From Bacteroidota bacterium (GTDB taxonomy: Bacteria; Bacteroidota; Bacteroidia; UBA4408), in the NCBI GenBank assembly GCA_016721765.1, contig JADKHO010000001.1:1910001-1974000 (forward strand): DNA of 64,000 bases, read 5' to 3'. Numbering within the stretch: the first letter of the stretch is position 1; the number at the start of each line of letters is the position of its first letter. The position numbers and the translations under genes were made by a program. Shown piece by piece: positions 20,221 to 29,300 of this stretch. The notes under the pieces were generated by a model. That model was given only the letters and a program-made list of their open reading frames with translations. It was not told where the DNA came from and searched no databases.

Positions 20221-20373
20221 CTATATTTTATCCTTTTGTGTAAAGCGGTTTAATAGTAAAATGCCTGAAATGGCAAGTAAAAGATGTATGCTAGGTGCAG
20301 CATTTAGGAATATGAAGCAAATAAACCAAAGAATAAAAAGCAGAAATACAATAATGATGTGAAAGTGATTCAT
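20221..20373 (-). CDS. 50-residue membrane protein resembling the lmo0937/DUF5670 family
   Basis: A short open frame from ATG at 20373 to TAG at 20221, in an otherwise gene-free stretch of ~380 bp (20117-20497). The product MNHFHIIIVFLLFILWFICF... continues into a second hydrophobic segment (IHLLLAISGILLL) and ends in charged residues. Two transmembrane helices joined by a short loop, with W near the end of the first and I-H-x-L-L at the start of the second, resemble the lmo0937 family of small membrane proteins common in Bacteroidota. Function unknown. It lies upstream of no obvious partner; the histidine kinase gene region is on its other side. Confidence 0.55.
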   Translation of the reverse strand: MNHFHIIIVFLLFILWFICFIFLNAAPSIHLLLAISGILLLNRFTQKDKI

Positions 20374-20497
20374 GAAACATCGTCAACAATTGGAATGCAA
20401 TATTCTTAATCATTGCTAAATATTGATTTATACAAACGCAATAAAAGTTTATATGATTTCCATTTCTGAATTTCTAATTTTAAGAAAGCAATAAGCT

Positions 20498-22282
20498 TTA
20501 GGCCGGAAGAAAAATGTGAAACGTAGCACCATCTTGTTCCTTTCCTTCTGCTAGGATATAGCCCTTGTGGTTTTCAATTATTTTTTTGCAAATGGAAAGC
20601 CCAATTCCGGTACCGGGATAATCTGCAACAGTATGCAAGCGACTAAATAATATAAAAATGCTTTCGGCGTATTGCGCATCAAAACCGATTCCATTGTCTA
20701 TAAAAGTTAACTTATGAAATTTAAGGTGGGGATCAATGTTAACATGAGGTATTACTAGCTGCTGCTCAAGTTGATATTTCACAGTAATTTGGGGCGCAGT
20801 TCCGGGTTTACTGTATTTAAGTGAATTGCCCAAAAGATTCATGAACAATTGCTGAATTTGAAATGGAATCACACTCAGCACTGGTAATTTTTCGGCATGA
20901 ATATGGGCATTTTTTTCTTCAATAGATTGAATCAATTCTTGCTTGGCATTTTCAAGCAAGTCATTTAAATCTGAATTTTCAAATACCTTTTCAATTCTGT
21001 TGGTGCGCGAAAACAATAACAAATCGTCAATTAGTAAACGCATGCGTTCAGCCGAAAGTTGAATTCGGGTAAAGTATTCCTTTGCCTTACCCGAAAACCC
21101 GAATGATTCATTATCGGCAATGCGCGAAATAAACGTCTGAATTTTGCGCAAAGGTTCTTGCATATCGTGACTCGCAATATGATTAAAAGAGGCGAGCTCT
21201 TTATTGCTTTGTTCCAGTTCTCGATTACGCTCTTCTAAAGCAATACTATTTAAATATTCTTCTGTGATGTCGCTATTAATCCCAATAAAAATTCTTTTTC
21301 CGCTAACGTCAGTGAGCATTTTACCTAAGGATTTAAAGTACCTAAGTTTTCCATCTTTTCGAATGATTCGGTAAAAAGTAGTTGGATAGTGTCCTTGATG
21401 CATTAATGCTTTTCCGGCAGCCACTAACAAGTGTGTATCGCTTGGATGCACAAATTGTAAAAATTCATTTATTCCCGGTCGAAAGGATTGCGGTTCACAG
21501 CAAAGTAAATGATATTGACTGTCGGAATAGGTAAATTCATTGCTGTCTAAATCCCATCTCCAACTGCTAAAATCTCCAATCTCTTCGGCATGTTTAAACG
21601 ATTCGGTTGTAATCAGTAATTCGAGGTTCGATTTTTTTAATACTTCAATATCTTTATTGATTTTGTAAAATGAAAAAATAAATACAAGCAGCGAAAAGAA
21701 CAGTAAAAGCAAAGTGATAAGTGGGGTAAAAGATATTTCATGTTCGTATTTTTTTTGTTGTTCTTTCAGATTCAAATTATCCAAACTAATCATTCGGCTT
21801 GCATTGGAACGAATAATGTCCATTTGTTTTTTACTCAGCAGCATGTTTTTTATGAGCTCATCCTTAGTGAGCTTGTTTTGGGAAACATTGGCAATCGTTT
21901 TTTCTAAAAGCAGAAAACGGGTTTCTATCAAAAGTGCCAACGAGATTAAATTGGATTGCTGATGTGCATTTGCTGCTGTTAGTACCTTTAGTTTTTTTAA
22001 CGAGGCTTTTACTTTTAAATTTGAATTTTTGTAAGGCATCAAAAAGCTGGAGTCTCGCGTTATGATATACCCTTTTTGATAGGATTCAGCATCAATTAAA
22101 TTCGAAACCAATTGTTCTAACTGAACTTGCACTTTGTAAGTATGCAAGACCAAGTCAGATGATTCAGATACGGTAATGGAGTTCTTGTAGGATATACCTG
22201 AAATAAAAATGAGAATAACCAAGGACGCAACAAATATTCCCTTGACTAAAAAATTGCTAGTAAAAAATGATTTGTAATCCAT
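20498..22282 (-). CDS. Membrane sensor histidine kinase (CHASE3-like, PAS, HisKA, HATPase)
   Basis: 594 residues. A transmembrane helix at about 13-33, a periplasmic CHASE3-like four-helix region (about 38-180; DAESYQKGYIITRDSSFL is characteristic), a second helix at about 185-207, a PAS domain with PAC strand region (about 225-345; FYRIIRKDGKLRYF), a HisKA domain with the phospho-acceptor in ASHDMQEPLRKI (His near 370), and an HATPase domain with N-box MNLLGNSLKYS, G1 DNGIGFD and G2 GTGIGLSIC. It is an H-box of the phytochrome-like kind. The response regulator gene lies 25 bp upstream on the same strand, so they are probably one operon. Signal unknown. Confidence 0.93.
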   Translation of the reverse strand: MDYKSFFTSNFLVKGIFVASLVILIFISGISYKNSITVSESSDLVLHTYKVQVQLEQLVSNLIDAESYQKGYIITRDSSFLMPYKNSNLKVKASLKKLKVLTAANAHQQSNLISLALLIETRFLLLEKTIANVSQNKLTKDELIKNMLLSKKQMDIIRSNASRMISLDNLNLKEQQKKYEHEISFTPLITLLLLFFSLLVFIFSFYKINKDIEVLKKSNLELLITTESFKHAEEIGDFSSWRWDLDSNEFTYSDSQYHLLCCEPQSFRPGINEFLQFVHPSDTHLLVAAGKALMHQGHYPTTFYRIIRKDGKLRYFKSLGKMLTDVSGKRIFIGINSDITEEYLNSIALEERNRELEQSNKELASFNHIASHDMQEPLRKIQTFISRIADNESFGFSGKAKEYFTRIQLSAERMRLLIDDLLLFSRTNRIEKVFENSDLNDLLENAKQELIQSIEEKNAHIHAEKLPVLSVIPFQIQQLFMNLLGNSLKYSKPGTAPQITVKYQLEQQLVIPHVNIDPHLKFHKLTFIDNGIGFDAQYAESIFILFSRLHTVADYPGTGIGLSICKKIIENHKGYILAEGKEQDGATFHIFLPA

Positions 22283-22307
22283 TTTTAAACAAGTTGCGTT
22301 TGGCTTT

Positions 22308-22754
22308 TTAAAGCTGTAACAAAAAATTATCTCGGTTTAATCCCGATGTTTGGTACTGCCAATTAATGCTGATAACCTGACCCAGCACCTTTTTTAAAGT
22401 ATTAAAATTACTTGGCTTTTTGAGATACACATTGGCCCCTTGAACAAATGTTTCTTCAATGTCTTCTTCTGAAGCAGAGGTAGAGTAAATCACCACTGCA
22501 ATCTCTTTTAAACGTGCAATTTGTTTAATTTCCTTTAGGCAATCAATTCCGTTTTTTTTTGGCATGTTTAAGTCTAAGAAAAGCACATGTGGTATTGGAT
22601 TTTCAGTATGGTTCAAATATTCCATCAATGCAACTCCATCGTTCACACAATTTACTTCAGTTTTAATTTTGATATCCAGAAATGCTTCTTTAAAAAAGAA
22701 AACATCGTCCTCATCGTCATCAGCTAATAAAATTTTAATTGGGTGTTGGTTCAT
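22308..22754 (-). CDS. Stand-alone CheY-like response regulator
   Basis: 148 residues, receiver domain only. Acidic pocket A-D-D-D-E-D-D near residue 11-17, phospho-acceptor Asp in FLDLNMPKKNG, Thr/Ser position in VIYSTSASEED and Lys in YLKKPSN. The form is that of Rcp1-type regulators, which pair with phytochrome-like or PAS-containing kinases in Bacteroidota and cyanobacteria. No output domain, so it acts by protein contact or in a phosphorelay. It lies between the kinase gene and the AraC-type gene. Confidence 0.93.
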   Translation of the reverse strand: MNQHPIKILLADDDEDDVFFFKEAFLDIKIKTEVNCVNDGVALMEYLNHTENPIPHVLFLDLNMPKKNGIDCLKEIKQIARLKEIAVVIYSTSASEEDIEETFVQGANVYLKKPSNFNTLKKVLGQVISINWQYQTSGLNRDNFLLQL

Positions 22755-22785
22755 TATCGATTTATTTTTTATCGGTTATTTAAAC

Positions 22786-23343
22786 TTATCCTAGTAAATT
22801 ATCTTGTCTTTTTTTAATTATGCGTTGAAACGCAGAAGGTGTAAGCCCCGTGGAATTTTTAAATTGTGTGCTAAAATGTGCCACACTGCTGTAATTTAGT
22901 TTAAATGAAATTTCAGTAAAATTAAATTCGTTTGTTGTAATTAATTGTTTTGCACGTTCAATTTTTTGAAGAATAATAAAGTTTTCAATCGAAGTAAAAG
23001 TAAGTTCAGAGAAGAGGTTACTGATATAGCCATAGCTATGATTTAATTTATCTGCTAAATAGGCTGATATTTTTGAAACCGGTAATTTTTCCTCTTTATA
23101 CACCATATCAATTATGATTTCTTTAATTTTTTGAACCAGCTGACTCTTACTGTTCTCCACAATTTCGATACCATACAAACTTAATTCAGAATTTAGATGC
23201 GCAAGTTTTTCATCCGAAACTACTTCTTCCATCTCAAGTAATCCTAAACCTAAATAGAGATGTTTTAACTGCAACCGTGTCATGTGATCCTGAATTATTT
23301 TTTTACAGGAAACATTAATATCATACTTAATGTAATATTTCAT
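22786..23343 (-). CDS. AraC-type regulator with small N-terminal HMA-like domain
   Basis: 185 residues. The N-terminal ~65 residues (MKYYIKYDINVSCKKIIQDHM) resemble the ferredoxin-like, heavy-metal-associated-type domain found fused to HTH domains in many Bacteroidota, but the usual C-x-x-C is reduced to one Cys. Residues about 85-180 are an AraC DNA-binding region: VSKISAYLADKLNHSYGYISNLFSE and FTEISFKLNYSSVAHFSTQFKN, then GLTPSAFQR. It is first in the likely regulator, response regulator, kinase operon, with a 31-bp gap to the next gene. Signal and targets unknown. Confidence 0.85.
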   Translation of the reverse strand: MKYYIKYDINVSCKKIIQDHMTRLQLKHLYLGLGLLEMEEVVSDEKLAHLNSELSLYGIEIVENSKSQLVQKIKEIIIDMVYKEEKLPVSKISAYLADKLNHSYGYISNLFSELTFTSIENFIILQKIERAKQLITTNEFNFTEISFKLNYSSVAHFSTQFKNSTGLTPSAFQRIIKKRQDNLLG

Positions 23344-23384
23344 TTTAGCAGGCTTTGGTGTAAATTGGTGTAACTAAAATTCGG

Positions 23385-23406
23385 AAGTGTAAAAATGGAT
23401 ACACTT
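23385..23406 (+). promoter_or_regulatory. Hairpin with T-run upstream of the AraC-type gene
   Basis: AAGTGTA (23385-23391) and TACACTT (23400-23406) form a 7-bp stem with an 8-nt loop, followed by a T-run. It looks like a terminator on the plus strand but no plus-strand gene ends here; an operator for the divergent regulator gene is equally possible. Two GGTGTAA direct copies lie between it and the start codon. Confidence 0.35.
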
Positions 23407-23505
23407 TTTTTTGGGTAGGATGTAAATATCGTAAGAATTAGATTTTTTGCAAAATGATTGCGTAAAGCAGGATTTTAAATGCTGTATTTGCTCAATAAAA
23501 TAAAA

Positions 23506-23513
23506 TACCTTTG
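23506..23513 (+). promoter_or_regulatory. -7 box for pepD
   Basis: TACCTTTG, an exact TAnnTTTG match, is followed by CAGAC and the ATG at 23535. It overlaps an in-frame TTG at 23511, ruling that out as the start. A TTTG at 23487-23490 lies only 15 bp upstream, short of the usual 19. Confidence 0.65.
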
Positions 23514-23534
23514 CAGACTCAAAATCCAATATTC

Positions 23535-25001
23535 ATGACCAAATCAATAAAAGAATTAGAACCTAAAGAATTATGGAATCATTTTGCTAACCTAAATGCT
23601 ATTCCCCGCCCTTCAAAAAAAGAAGAAAAAATTATTGCTTTCATGCTTGAATTTGGATCAAAATTGGGCTTGGAAACCAGTAAAGATGAGGTAGGAAATG
23701 TAATTATTAAAAAACCTGCCAGTAAAGGGATGGAGCACAAACAAACTGTTGTACTTCAAAGCCATTTGGACATGGTACATCAAAAAAATGCGGATACAAT
23801 CTTCGATTTTGCAAGCCAAGGAATCGAAATGTTTGTAGATGGGGATTGGGTAAAAGCAAAGGGAACCACCTTGGGAGCCGATAACGGAATTGGTGTGGCT
23901 ACAATTATGTCCGTTCTTGCTTCAAAAGATATGGCGCATCCTGCCATTGAAGCCTTGTTTACGATTGATGAAGAAACCGGAATGACAGGAGCATTAAACC
24001 TACAAGGTGGCTTGCTAGAGGGCAGAATTTTGCTGAACCTTGATACTGAAGACGATCGTGAATTAACCATTGGATGTGCCGGTGGAGTGGATGTTACTGC
24101 AACCGGTAGTTACACGCTTGAGGCTGCTCCTCCACTTGTTTCTGCATACACAATTGCATTAAAAGGATTAACCGGTGGCCATTCCGGAATGGATATTCAT
24201 TTAGGGAGAGGAAATGCGAACAAGCTCATGAACCGAGTTTTATTGGGTGCATTTCAAAAATTTGGTATACAAATTAGCAGCATCGATGGAGGAAGTTTGC
24301 GAAATGCTATCCCACGCGAATCAACAGCCAGCCTTGTTGTTCCTGAAAAGGAAGCAGCTGCTTTAGATTCATTTGTAAAGGAAATGGAAGCAGAATTGAA
24401 GGCTGAATTGAAAACCACTGATCCTAATTTTGTGTTAACCTGTGCGCCAACTGAAGGTGGAAAACGTGTGTTGCAAAAGGGTTTTCAAAGTAAATTACTC
24501 AAAAGCATTTATGCCTGTGCGAACGGTATTTACCGCATGAGTCCCGATATTGAGCATTTGGTGCAAACTTCAAATAACTTAGCAAGAGTGCTTGTAAAGG
24601 ATGGTGAATATTCCATTCAATGTTTGACCAGAAGTTCGGTTGATTCTGAAAAAATGGACTTGGCCAATTCGTTAAAATCAGCATTTGAATTGATGGCTGC
24701 ACGCGTTGAATTTAAAGGCTCGTACCCTGGTTGGGCGCCCGAACCCGACGCGGCTATTGTTAAAATTATGAGCAATTTATATGTTGAAATGTTTAAAGAA
24801 AATGCATTGGTTAGTGCCTGTCACGCAGGATTGGAATGCGGAATATTAAGTACGAACTACCCGGGCATGCAAATGATTTCTTTTGGCCCAAACATTACAG
24901 GTGCCCATTCACCGGATGAAAAAACACAAATCAGTTCAGTGCAAAAATATTGGGCATTCTTCTTAGCAACACTCAAAAGAATACCGGAGAAATCAAATTA
25001 A
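23535..25001 (+). CDS. pepD: Aminoacyl-histidine dipeptidase (M20 family, PepD)
   Basis: About 488 residues from ATG 23535. Metal-binding and catalytic motifs of M20 peptidases are in order: SHLDMVHQ (His ligand and Asp), GADNGIGVA (bridging Asp), DEETGMTGA (catalytic and ligand Glu), DTEDDRELTIGCAGG, and the late His in TGAHSPDEKTQIS. A dimerisation/lid domain is inserted between the halves. The enzyme hydrolyses X-His dipeptides such as carnosine in the cytoplasm using two zinc ions; no signal peptide. The DUF1569 gene starts 26 bp downstream. Confidence 0.93.
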   Translation: MTKSIKELEPKELWNHFANLNAIPRPSKKEEKIIAFMLEFGSKLGLETSKDEVGNVIIKKPASKGMEHKQTVVLQSHLDMVHQKNADTIFDFASQGIEMFVDGDWVKAKGTTLGADNGIGVATIMSVLASKDMAHPAIEALFTIDEETGMTGALNLQGGLLEGRILLNLDTEDDRELTIGCAGGVDVTATGSYTLEAAPPLVSAYTIALKGLTGGHSGMDIHLGRGNANKLMNRVLLGAFQKFGIQISSIDGGSLRNAIPRESTASLVVPEKEAAALDSFVKEMEAELKAELKTTDPNFVLTCAPTEGGKRVLQKGFQSKLLKSIYACANGIYRMSPDIEHLVQTSNNLARVLVKDGEYSIQCLTRSSVDSEKMDLANSLKSAFELMAARVEFKGSYPGWAPEPDAAIVKIMSNLYVEMFKENALVSACHAGLECGILSTNYPGMQMISFGPNITGAHSPDEKTQISSVQKYWAFFLATLKRIPEKSN

Positions 25002-25027
25002 TTAACGCTAATCAACAAAAAAACTAT

Positions 25028-25486
25028 ATGGCTTTACCAAACATTTTTACTACCGAAGTTTCGAATCAAATTATTCAGCGCATTAATACACTAACCCCAA
25101 AAACACAAGCGCAATGGGGTAAAATGAATGTTGCACAAATGCTGGCACATTGCAACGTTACTTACGAAATGATTTACGAATCAAAACACCCTGCCCCAAA
25201 GGGATTCTTAAAACTGATGCTAAAATTATTTGTAAAAGGCGTTGTTACTAACGAAAAGGCTTATCCCAAAAATAGCCGCACCGCACCGGCATTTTTGATA
25301 GTTGATGAGCGTGTGTTTGAAACTGAAAAAAACAGGCTTATTGAACACATAAAAAAAACACAACAGTTGGGCGAATCGTATTTCGATAACAAGGAATCAC
25401 TTTCGTTTGGAAAACTGAATGTGAACGAATGGAACAATATGTTTTATAAACATTTGAATCATCACTTATCACAATTTGGTGCTTAA
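25028..25486 (+). CDS. DUF1569 (DinB-like) protein
   Basis: About 152 residues from the ATG at 25028, preferred because an earlier frame start at 24950 would overlap pepD by 50 bp and add an unlikely Asn/Lys-rich tail. Motifs WGKMNVAQMLAHCNVTYEM, a middle KAYPKNSRTAPAF region and a C-terminal FGKLNVNEWNNMFYKHLNHHL fit DUF1569, a four-helix-bundle family related to DinB/YfiT proteins whose His residues usually bind a metal. Function unknown. Likely co-transcribed with pepD, with a terminator 45 bp after the stop. Confidence 0.8.
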   Translation: MALPNIFTTEVSNQIIQRINTLTPKTQAQWGKMNVAQMLAHCNVTYEMIYESKHPAPKGFLKLMLKLFVKGVVTNEKAYPKNSRTAPAFLIVDERVFETEKNRLIEHIKKTQQLGESYFDNKESLSFGKLNVNEWNNMFYKHLNHHLSQFGA

Positions 25487-25530
25487 CTGAAATCAGCTTA
25501 AGCAATACATCCTTTTTATTTTCACAAGCA

Positions 25531-25574
25531 GCGTCCATCTGATACACTTACTTTACAGATGGACGCTTTATTTT
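25531..25574 (+). terminator. Intrinsic terminator after the pepD-DUF1569 pair
   Basis: An 11-bp perfect stem GCGTCCATCTG (25531-25541) / CAGATGGACGC (25556-25566) with a 14-nt loop is followed by TTTATTTT. Confidence 0.85.
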
Positions 25575-25857
25575 CCTTCCATTCTGCTAAAAAGAGATTG
25601 CACTGTTATGCAATTTAACACATTAACACTTTTAGCACCTTCTAAATTTCAATTTTCAATTCTTTTATTTCTAGATCGTTTTACTTTTTAGTGCCAATTT
25701 ATTTTTAATCCTACCATGATTATCAATGGGTTGGCGGTATGATTCATATCATTTTTTTCTACGCACAATCCATGAACCTTTGAATAGGTAAAACAAGAGG
25801 AGCAGCACATCAATTGGCTACTCGCTTTGAAGTAGAATTAAATAAAATAAACTAGCC
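25575..25857. other. Gene-free AT-rich stretch upstream of the hemerythrin gene
   Basis: No convincing short gene, RNA or exact TAnnTTTG box is visible. It must carry the promoter of the hemerythrin-nifJ pair; AACCTTTG near 25774-25781 is the closest match to a -7 box. Confidence 0.4.
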
Positions 25858-26397
25858 ATGGATGCAATTAATACCTTACTTGAGGAGCATAAAGTGTTGC
25901 TTCAAGCAATCGAAACCAGCAAAGAAATTCAGAAGATAAAGGACAATGATCGCTACTTTACCTTAATGTATGACATGATCATTTTTTTTAGAAATTTTTC
26001 TGAAATATATCATCACCCAAAAGAAGAAGGAATTCTTTATCCCATTTTGCGTAACCGCTCGGCCAATTTAAGCACCGAATTTATGCACGAGATCTGCGAC
26101 AGTCATGAAGATTTTAAAAGCATTATGGCAGAAATTGAAAACGTTTATATACTCTATGATTACAAGCAACTAAGAATCCTTGTAAGCAAGTACATGGAGT
26201 ATTTGGAAGACCACATTAAAAAGGAAAACAAAATTATTTTAAGCGTGTCCAAATCATTATTGAATGAGCGTGAATTAGATATGGTAGCCACAGAGTTTGA
26301 TAGATTGGATAACAGGCATGGAGATAAGGCTGAACTTATTAATAGTTTTTACAAGGTAAAATCACAATTTGAAAAATCTATAATTGAAGAACAATGA
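25858..26397 (+). CDS. Hemerythrin-domain protein
   Basis: 179 residues, a four-helix bundle with the di-iron ligand pattern: His in EEHKVLL near residue 10, His/Glu in YHHPKEEGILYP near 58-66, His in CDSHEDF near 83, and His/Glu in LEDHIKKENKI near 121-127. Members bind oxygen, nitric oxide or act in Fe handling. Its stop codon overlaps the start of nifJ (ATGA), so translation is probably coupled. PFOR is usually inactivated by oxygen, so an oxygen-scavenging or oxygen-sensing role beside it is reasonable inference. Confidence 0.88.
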   Translation: MDAINTLLEEHKVLLQAIETSKEIQKIKDNDRYFTLMYDMIIFFRNFSEIYHHPKEEGILYPILRNRSANLSTEFMHEICDSHEDFKSIMAEIENVYILYDYKQLRILVSKYMEYLEDHIKKENKIILSVSKSLLNERELDMVATEFDRLDNRHGDKAELINSFYKVKSQFEKSIIEEQ

Positions 26398-29300
26398 AAG
26401 GGAAAATAAAAATCATGGATGGCAATGAGGCTGCGGCTTACATTGCCTATAAAACAAGCGAAGTATGTGCCATTTATCCCATAACACCGTCTTCCGCAAT
26501 GGGAGAGTATTGCGATGAGTGGTCGTCGGCCAATATCAAAAATATTTTTGGTGAAGTTCCCCGAGTAATGGAAATGCAGAGTGAAGGAGGTGCCGCCGGT
26601 GCCATTCATGGGGCATTGCAAGCCGGTGCCTTGGCCTCCACTTTCACTTGCTCACAAGGCTTGTTGTTGATGATTCCCAACATGTATAAGATTGCAGGCG
26701 AACTCACACCAACCGTTTTTCACATTGCTGCGCGAACATTGGCTACACATGCACTATCCATTTTCGGAGACCATGCGGATGTGATGTCGGTGCGTCAAAC
26801 AGGTTGGGCCATGTTGTTTGGTCGAAATGCACAGGAAGCAATGGATATGGCCTTGATTGCTCAAGCTTCAACTTTAAAAAGTCTTTTGCCGTTCTTAAAT
26901 GTTTTTGATGGTTTTCGCACTTCGCACGAGTTAACTAAAGTGGAAGTTATTCCGGATGATGTGATTGAAAGTATGCTCGATAAATCAGCCTTACTTGCTT
27001 TTCGTAAACGTGCTATGTCGCCCGAGCATCCTACCATTCGCGGTACTGCACAAAATCCGGATGTGTTTTTTCAAAGTCGTGAAGCTGCCAATAAATTTTA
27101 CGATGCAGCTCCTGCGATAGTGACAGAAATGATGGTTAAATTCGGAGAACTCACCGGAAGAAAATACAAATTGTACGAATATTACGGGCATCCTACTCCG
27201 GATAGGATTATAATTATTATGGGTTCAGGATCCGGTGCCGTAAATGAAACAGTTAATTACTTGAATAATGAAGGTGAAAAGGTGGGATATTTATATGTTC
27301 GATTATTCCGTCCCGCAGCTATAACTGAATTGATTAAAGCAATTCCAACAAGCGTAAAAAGTATTGCCGTTTTAGATCGTTGTAAAGAACCCGGTGCCAT
27401 TGGTGACCCGCTTTATATGGATATTGTAAATGCAATTGCTGAAGAATGGCAAGGCAACAATCCAAAAGTTATTGCGGGAAGATATGGACTCGCTTCAAAG
27501 GAATTTAATCCGGCAATGGTGTGCGCCATTTTTGAAGAACTTAAAAAGGAGGTCCCCAAAAAGCACTTTACTATTGGTATCGACGATGATGTTACGCATC
27601 ACAGTTTGAATTATGATAAATTCTTTTCGCTCGAAAAACAACATTTATTTAGAGGTTTGTTTTATGGCTTAGGTGCCGATGGTACGGTGAGCGCAAATAA
27701 AAATTCAATTAAAATTATTGGCGACACAACTGATAATTATGTGCAAGGTTATTTTGTATACGATTCAAAAAAATCCGGCTCACTTACCGTTTCGCATTTG
27801 CGTTTTGGAAAAAATCCAATTCAATCAACTTACTTGGTTGATTCAGCAAATTTTATTGCTTGCCATCAATTTAATTTTATAAATAAATACGACATCCTGA
27901 AGCATGCTGAAAAGGGTGCAACTTTCCTGCTGAATACACCACATTCCAATGAAGAAGTTTGGAGTAAACTTCCGCATCATGTACAAGAGGAAATTCGCGA
28001 AAAAGAAATTAAGTTTTTTGTCATAAATGCTACTCGGGTGGCACGCGAAACAGGCATGGGCTCTCGTGTAAACACTATTTTGCAAACCTGCTTTTTTGCC
28101 ATTTCCGGTATCCTTCCAAAAGAAGAAGCCATCCAAAAAATTAAAGCAGCTATACAAAAATCGTATGCTGCAAAAGGAGAACAAGTAATTCTTAAGAATT
28201 TTGAAGCAGTTGATAAAACAATCGAAAATTTAACACAAATCGATTACTCAAAAGATGTATTTGGAACCATAGAAATCGAAAAAAGTGTGAGCGACAATGC
28301 TCCTGAATTCGTAAAAAATGTACTTGCAAAAATTTTAACTTTTGACGGAGATGAGCTACCGGTGAGTGCCTTCCCAATAGATGGAGCGTATCCGGTTGGG
28401 ACTACTCAATATGAAAAAAGAAATATTGCAGATAAGGCGCCTGTGTGGGATGCTGACTTGTGTTCACAATGTGGTAAATGCTTTTTAATTTGCCCGCATG
28501 CGGCCATTCGCTGCAAAGTGTATGATAAAGATGAATTAAAAAATTCCCCTCAAAGCTTTAAACACATTGCTCCAATTGGGAAAGAGTTTGATAAAGAGAA
28601 AGAAGCCTACACCTTACAAGTTTCTGTAGAAGATTGTACCGGTTGTAATTTATGTGTGGAATATTGTCCTATAACTAGTAAAACAGATCCAAAGCATAAG
28701 GCAATTAATATGCAAGAGCAATTGCCGCTAAAGGAAACTGAAACGAAGAATTGGGATTTCTTTCTTTCCCTTCCGGAAATAGATCGCTCACGTGTAAATA
28801 AAAATACTGTAAAGGGCACACAACTGTTGCAACCACTTTTCGAATTTTCAGGTGCCTGTTCCGGTTGTGGTGAAACGCCTTATGTGAAATTATTATCCCA
28901 ATTGTATGGCGATAGAATGATTGTTGCCAATGCTACCGGCTGCTCATCTATTTATGGTGCAAATTTGCCAACTACTCCTTGGACTGAAAATAATGATGGT
29001 TTTGGGCCAGCGTGGGCAAATTCCTTATTCGAAGACAATGCAGAATTTGGATTAGGTATTAAATTAGCCTACGATAAAAAAGCAGAAATTGCTACAAACT
29101 TAATGTATAAACTTCAGGACAGTATTGGAGAGGCGCTAATTCAAGAAATTATTCACCTCGATCAAAGCAACGAAGCCGGTATTAAAAAACAACGCGATAA
29201 CATTCGTGAATTGCGCAAGCGCATTGACCGTATTCCAACTTTTGAAGCGCAGCAACTTTTTATTTTAGCAGAGCACCTGGTAAAAAAATCACATTGGATT

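Noticed and set aside
23511..23534. TTG start for pepD
   Set aside because: It lies within the TACCTTTG promoter box, so it would not be transcribed.
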